Shown: positions 30,440 through 34,653 of the stretch, one piece after another | How the letters are laid out: every line of letters begins with the position of its first letter | Position numbering within the stretch: the first letter of the stretch is position 1 | DNA from: Guillardia theta CCMP2712 | Taxonomy: Eukaryota; Cryptophyceae; Pyrenomonadales; Geminigeraceae | DNA length: 34,653 nucleotides | Direction: 5' to 3' | NCBI RefSeq assembly: GCF_000315625.1 | Contig: NW_005434572.1 | Location: forward strand, 136,583-171,235 | The notes under the pieces: model-generated | The model's database searches: none | Told to the model about the DNA's origin: nothing | The model's input: the letters and a program-made list of their open reading frames with translations, nothing else | Translations under genes and position numbers: made by a program

Positions 30440-31924
30440 TCATGCTCCGTTCGAGGACGAGGATGCGTCCTGGGGGCCAGGTGAGGGGTCAACTGGGGTC
30501 CAGCTGAAGTCACTGGAAGGGTGCAGCTCGTTCCAGAAGCTCTCCAAGTCCTTCATGCTCGTCCACTCCGCGTCCTGCAGGCCGTCACGTCCGGCAACCC
30601 CAGCAGCAGCCCAGCACTTGGCCAGATAGCAAGTTCCCTAGCGCCGCAGCGACCGTCCTCCTGCTGGGCTTTAGCTCGTAGGAGGCGCCGCAGGGGGAGG
30701 AGGAGAGGTAGGTGCAGCCTGCGAGCTCCTGACAGAGCTCGAACCATGAGGAGGAACAGCGAGTGTCTGTGGCCGTCGCCTCCTCCCTGCCAGCAGCTCA
30801 GGAGCTGTGGAGGAGGTTGGGGGGCAGGTGGGGGACCTGAAGAAGGAGAGGAGACGGGGGGAGGAGGAGGGAGGGAGGAGGGAGAGGGAGAGGCTGTTGC
30901 TGTCTGCGTCAAAGAGCAGAAAGTCCACCACCTCTCTCAGCACGAGCTCGACGCAGTCCGGGACTTCAGCCCCATCCTTGTACCTGTGCCTGCTGGACCT
31001 CATCATGGGCTTGAAGGTCTGACTGGTAGCAACGCTCGCTGCAAGGAGCTCCAGGGAGGAGGAGGAGAACAAGGAGGAGGACGAGGACGAGGATGAGGAC
31101 GAGGAGGAGGAGGACGAGGAGGACGAGGACGAGGAGGAGGAAGGGAAGGTTTTCTCGTCCAGCAGCAGCTCAGCTGCACGCGCCACCTGCGAGGCCCCGA
31201 GCTCGTCGATGGAGAAGCTCAACATGGTCCACTCGTCCTGGAAGGCTCTGTCGTGCTGGAGGAGGAGGAACTCCGGTCGTAGGACGAGCACATGCGCGTT
31301 GAGAGCGAGGAGGAAGTCGAGTAGGCACCTCCTGCTCTCCGCCCTCTCCCACAGGAAGCGAAGGAAGAGGAGGAGGATGAAGGGCCTCGACGGCCGCACG
31401 AGGCCCTCGGAGAGCACGCGAACGATCTCTGTGTACCGAGCAAGCGACACTCCCGTCCTTATCCCCTTCACTCGGTTGCTGCGGATGCCACAGCCCTCCA
31501 GCACGCTCTTCACCTCCTCCTCACTCGCTCGAGCTGCTGCGAGCCCCAGCATGTGGCCGATGGCTGCAGGGTCGAGGTGGTAGGCAGCCATGGACGGGGA
31601 GCGAACGGCCCGGAGAGGAAGGGAGGCGTCCCTTCGGTGGAAGAGGAGCCTGCTGAGCTTGAACGCCTCCACCAGCTCTCCTCCAGCACAGCTGAAGCTG
31701 TACAAGTTGGCGATCAGAGCATGTGAGTGATACCCTAGGAGCCCAAGTGCAGGAGAGAAGCCGACGGCCTCCGGCTGAAGGACCATCATGGTGCCCCTGA
31801 CATAGGAGGCGGGAAGGGCAAGGGAGCGCTGCTGGAGGACGTGGAGCAGAGTTGGCCTGCAGCATCTGGACAGACGATGAGCGACGATCGCAGGGAAGGA
31901 GAGGACTGCGGCTGTTCCCTTCAT
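30440..31924 (-). CDS. 463-residue protein with poly-serine run, unrecognised conserved type
   Basis: Exons 31924-30837, 30786-30618 and 30574-30440 join in frame (introns 50 and 43 bases). The leader contains several Arg and hydrophobic residues (AIVAHRLSRCCRPTLLHVL), suggesting organelle targeting or a membrane anchor. The middle is helical and leucine-rich. A serine run of about 25 encoded by a GAG-complement repeat precedes the best conserved-looking part: EVPDCVELVLREVVDFLLFD, then WFELCQELAGCTYLS, ASYELKPSRRTVAAALGNLL and DLESFWNELHPSS. That succession of Asp-Cys, Trp-Phe-x-Leu-Cys and Tyr-Glu-Leu-Lys-Pro motifs resembles a family of unknown function that I recall from protists, but I cannot name it. 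The second splice was chosen because only that frame restores these motifs. The stop TGA overlaps another ATG in another frame, probably by chance. Confidence 0.75.
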
Positions 31925-32174
31925 CTCCCCTTTGACATCTGCCGCTCCTCCTCCTTCTCTTGCTCACCCCGTCGCTTTCAACATCTCAGTCGTGTCCAGG
32001 AGCGATGCAAGAAAAGGAATGGCGACGTCAGCGATGAGAGCAGAGCAAGATCATGTTGTTGATGTTGGGTCAGAGTCAACTCTCGAGACGGATGAGCTCG
32101 TGTCAGGTCGGTTATGGTCAGACTTCTTGGTTGCAAAGTTAGCACTGGATCGTTTATTGTATCGTTGATTTCCT

Positions 32175-32285
32175 ACTTTCTCTCCTCTCATCTCATCTCC
32201 TTTCCTCTCATCTTCTCTCATCTCCTCTCCTCTCCTCTAATCTTCTCTCATCTCCTCTCCTCTCCTCTCCTCTCATCTCATCTGA
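32175..32285. repeat. CTCTCATCTC / CTCTCCTCTC repeat
   Basis: Degenerate pentamer-decamer units of CTCTC with ATCTC variants repeat for about 110 bases. Confidence 0.8.
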
Positions 32286-32454
32286 GCATTTGGTAAGAAC
32301 AAGGTCACGATCTAACTCAACTTCAGCAGAAGATTATGTTGCAGAGTTAGTAAAAGGTAGATGAGCAGTGTAAACAAGTGAGACAAATGCTCAACTGATG
32401 CAATTGAATGCGACGATCACATTCCTTACAATCACCTTTCTCCGCGCCCAATCT

Positions 32455-32477
32455 CGTCATCATCATCATCATCATCA

Positions 32478-32512
<35 letters not shown>

Positions 32513-32548
32513 ATCATCATCATCATCATTATCATCGTCATCGTCATA
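32455..32548. repeat. CAT/CGT trinucleotide microsatellite
   Basis: About thirty triplets alternate between blocks of ATC and GTC with no interruption of triplet phase, so every frame is open on both strands. Confidence 0.9.
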
Positions 32549-32689
32549 AAGTTGTTTCGTCATCATACAGAACAACCACCTAGCCTCTGAGATGAGCACA
32601 AAACAGATTAGAAGCAGCCGCAGGGGCAAGGGCAACAGAATCCGCAAGAGCAACAGCAGGAGGAGCAAAAGGAGTAGGGAAGGGGGCAG

Positions 32690-32728
32690 GGGCAGGGAGA
32701 GCAGGAGCAGGGGCAGGGAGAGCAGGGC

Positions 32729-32763
<35 letters not shown>

Positions 32764-32908
32764 CAGGAGCAAAAGGTGCAGGAGCGGGAGCGGGAGCAGG
32801 AGCGGGAGCAGGAGCGGGAGCAGGAGCGGGAGCAGGAGCAGGGGTAAGAGGAGCAGGAGCAGGAGCAGGGGCAGGAGGAGCAGGAGCAGGAGCAGGAGCA
32901 GGGGCAGG

Positions 32909-32941
<33 letters not shown>

Positions 32942-32975
32942 GGTAGGAGGAGCAGGAGCAGGAGCAGGAGCATCA
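32690..32975. repeat. GGAGCA hexamer repeat array
   Basis: Roughly forty-five hexamers of GGAGCA with GGAGCG, GGGGCA and GTAAGA variants. Translation gives Gly-Ala dipeptides on plus and Pro-Ala on minus. The phase of the variant hexamers suggests a higher-order unit of about 50-60 bases ending GGGGCAGGAGGAGCA. Confidence 0.85.
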
Positions 32976-33260
32976 GCATCGGCAGCATCAGCTTGTATGA
33001 TTCCTGGGATAACTCCGGTGGTGGTCGCTTCTACATTGCAGAGCAATCTGTCTGAATGAGGGGTGGTTTTCAATACAATAGAGGGGGTGGGGTAGCCATC
33101 ACCGCAATGGCTTGAGGGGAGGGGAGGGGGGTGATTGGAGGACAGAGGACAGAGGAGAGCAGGAGAGAGCAGAGGAGAGCAGGAGAGAGCAGGAGAGAGC
33201 AGAGGAGAGCAGGAGAGAGAGAGAGGAGAAGGGGAGAAAGAAGGAAGGAGGAGAGTGCAG

Positions 33261-34418
33261 GGTGGACCGGACTCATTGGGAACAAGATGAAGGGAGGGGG
33301 ACGAGGACCGGGAGAAGGGTCGAGCTGGAGCAGCATGAGACATCCGAGCGCGCGGCAACTCTGAGAGAGCATGAGGAGGTGGTTCACGGGAAAGGAGCGA
33401 AGCCGCCTGAACAGGACAGCACCCTGTCCCAGGGCAGGCAGAGCATCTCATCTGATGCAGATCTCGAGAGCGGCGACTTGACGCACACACTGCAAGAGGA
33501 GCAGGGGACCAAGTCCAAGACCAAGAAGTCAGTCCTGAGCTCGACATGGCGGAAGCTCCGCCGCAGGTCGCCCAAGGACAAGGCAGGCCAGTCCTCTCCC
33601 GCCAAGGAGACGCCAAAGGAAGGTGCCGGCGGCGCGGGAAGGCGATCAAAGAGCACATCCAAGGTGGAGGAGGGAGGAGGGACATGCTGAGGGCTGACAG
33701 CCGGGCAGAAGAAGAACAGGAAGGAGGAGGCTGAGCCATCGCAAGTTTCTCCTGAGCTCCTGCAGATGGTAGAAAGCAAGTGGGTCGAGCGCTTTTCACG
33801 CTGCCTCAGGTGAAGTACCTCGGGATTCAGGAGCATGAGAAAGAATTCTTTTGGGTCGCAGAAGAAGCTCTAAGGTAAGGAAGAGGAGTAGGAAGAAGAG
33901 AGAAAGGAGGGGGCGAGGGGAAGGGAGGAGGAGAGAGGGGTGGGAGAGAGAGGAGGGGTCCGGGGGGGATGGAGAGAGGGGGGAGAGAGAAAGGAGGGGC
34001 GGGGGGATGGAAGGGAGGAGGGAATGAAGGAGGAGCAGCATCGGCAACATGGGCAGATTGAGGAGCAGGAGTAGCAGGAGGAGGAGAAAGACGAGGAGGT
34101 AGTCAAGAAATGTAGAACTTCTCCTGATTTTCATGTTCCGCAGAGCCACTCTACCGGAAGGCTGGGAGGAGTACAAGACAGGTGAGGAGGAAGGGGGGTT
34201 TGAAGCAGCAGCTGGAAGAGAAGGGGGAGGGGGGAGGAGCAGGAGGAGCAAGAGGAGGAAGTAATGGGTTGCTGACTCTCGAGGCAGAGGAGGGAGCTAC
34301 ATACTACTTCTCTTCTATCTCGGGGTATGAAGAGCTCCTGACGTTGATCGTGCTGGCTGTGACCGTCCTGTAACTGCAGGCAGTCGTCCTGGGAACATCC
34401 TCTTGACGATTATTTCCG
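33261..34418 (+). CDS. CEP164-like WW-domain protein, partial
   Basis: Exons 33261-33663, 33709-33768, 33810-33874, 34144-34181, 34288-34324 and 34380-34418 keep one frame; the gene continues past the window. The first part is charged and low in structure, with TKKSVLSSTWRKLRRRSPKDK. Then VSPELLQMVKYLGIQEHEKEFF, VAEEALRATLPEGWEEY, EEGATYYFSSISG and SSWEHPLDDYFR form a helix plus a WW domain with both signature tryptophans. This arrangement, an LGI..E..FFW.A.EAL helix running straight into LPEGW and ending WEHP..DYF, is that of CEP164 and related ciliary basal-body proteins, which act at distal appendages. Other WW proteins lack the preceding helix. The start codon is not in the part I could resolve; an upstream exon is expected because the first exon follows a CAG acceptor at 33260. 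Confidence 0.8.
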
Positions 34419-34449
34419 GTCTGAGAGCTCATCTGAGCTGATAGTTGTT

Positions 34450-34518
34450 GACACCTCCTGCTCCTCCCCTCTTTCTCCTGCTCCTGCTCCTTCACTCCTG
34501 CTGCTCCTGCTGCTCCTG

Positions 34519-34550
<32 letters not shown>

Positions 34551-34562
34551 TCACTCCTGCTG

Positions 34563-34652
<90 letters not shown>

Positions 34653-34653
34653 T
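34450..34653. repeat. CTCCTG hexamer repeat running off the window
   Basis: TGCTCC hexamers repeat to the last base, the complement of the GGAGCA repeat seen at 14400 and 32720. By position it lies in the intron that begins at 34419 in the WW-domain gene. Confidence 0.9.

Larger units (their letters stand above)
31925..33260. other. repeat-rich intergenic region
   Basis: After a possible promoter for the minus-strand gene (31925-32150), the stretch is dominated by three simple repeats listed separately. Open frames here (Gly-Ala, Pro-Ala or His runs) are repeat artefacts in all frames. From 33140 to 33250 GAGAGCAG units repeat before the acceptor of the next gene. Confidence 0.55.

Noticed and set aside
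32592-33059. 155-codon plus-strand Gly-Ala protein
   Set aside because: Almost all of it is the GGAGCA array. No splice or conserved part supports it.
32432-33799. 455-codon minus-strand open frame
   Set aside because: It runs through hexamer and CAT repeats, giving Pro-Ala and Asp runs. The plus strand over 33262-33663 belongs to the WW-domain gene with good splice logic.
1-34653. tRNA, rRNA, CRISPR array or bacterial operon
   Set aside because: I saw no cloverleaf with a TTCGA loop context, no rRNA core motif, no regular spacer-repeat array and no polycistronic prokaryotic layout.

Overview
The window is nuclear DNA of an intron-dense single-celled eukaryote. Almost every gene is split by very short GT-AG introns, most of them 41 to 66 bases long. 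The genes encode eukaryotic endomembrane, chromatin and translation proteins, and one looks ciliary. A 100-base run of N at 13605-13704 marks a scaffold gap. Intron style, about balanced GC and a CEP164-like gene suggest a flagellated alga or protist. A cryptophyte such as Guillardia is my best guess, but no marker in the window proves it. There are no bacterial features, tRNA, rRNA or CRISPR.

Layout. 118-628 (-): small coiled-coil protein. 1071-2008 (+): signal-peptide/coiled-coil protein. 2226-3086 (-): VAMP7-type longin R-SNARE. 3.1-4.77 kb: mostly non-coding, with CCCTACCCC-type sequence. 4770-5135 (+): small mitochondrial-type membrane protein. 5728-6939 (-): intronless 403-residue orphan. 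7854-9940 (+): compact lipin (phosphatidate phosphatase). 10625-11826 (-): PDZ plus C2H2 zinc-finger protein. 12.0-12.6 kb: a second CCCTACCCC tract. 13026-13457 (+): small mitochondrial protein with TATA box and AATAAA. Then the gap. 14014-17708 (-): Set1/MLL-type SET-domain methyltransferase whose 3' end is lost in the gap. 17705-19798 (-): arginine/serine and His/Gln-rich protein in ten exons. 20256-21794 (+): eIF3 subunit i. 22011-23697 (-): unrecognised secreted-type protein. 24.12-24.98 kb: GC-rich non-coding island. 25500-28247 (+): two MSP (VAP-like) domains fused to a Rab GTPase in about 21 exons. 28.8-30.3 kb: poorly resolved minus-strand gene. 30440-31924 (-): 463-residue unrecognised protein. 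33261 to the window end (+): CEP164-like WW-domain protein, cut by the window edge.

The exon models were built by hand from frame continuity, splice sites and family alignment from memory. For VAMP7, lipin, eIF3i, the SET gene, the MSP-Rab gene and the WW gene, every junction I give keeps the frame and restores the expected family motif. The most interesting object is the MSP-MSP-Rab fusion, which puts a VAP-type contact-site domain and a Rab switch in one chain. The lipin with its acidic linker moved inside the catalytic half, the PDZ-zinc-finger fusion, and the stop/start overlap between the RS/His-rich gene and the SET gene come next. Adjacent genes do not form a pathway; this is ordinary eukaryotic gene order with several unusual domain architectures.
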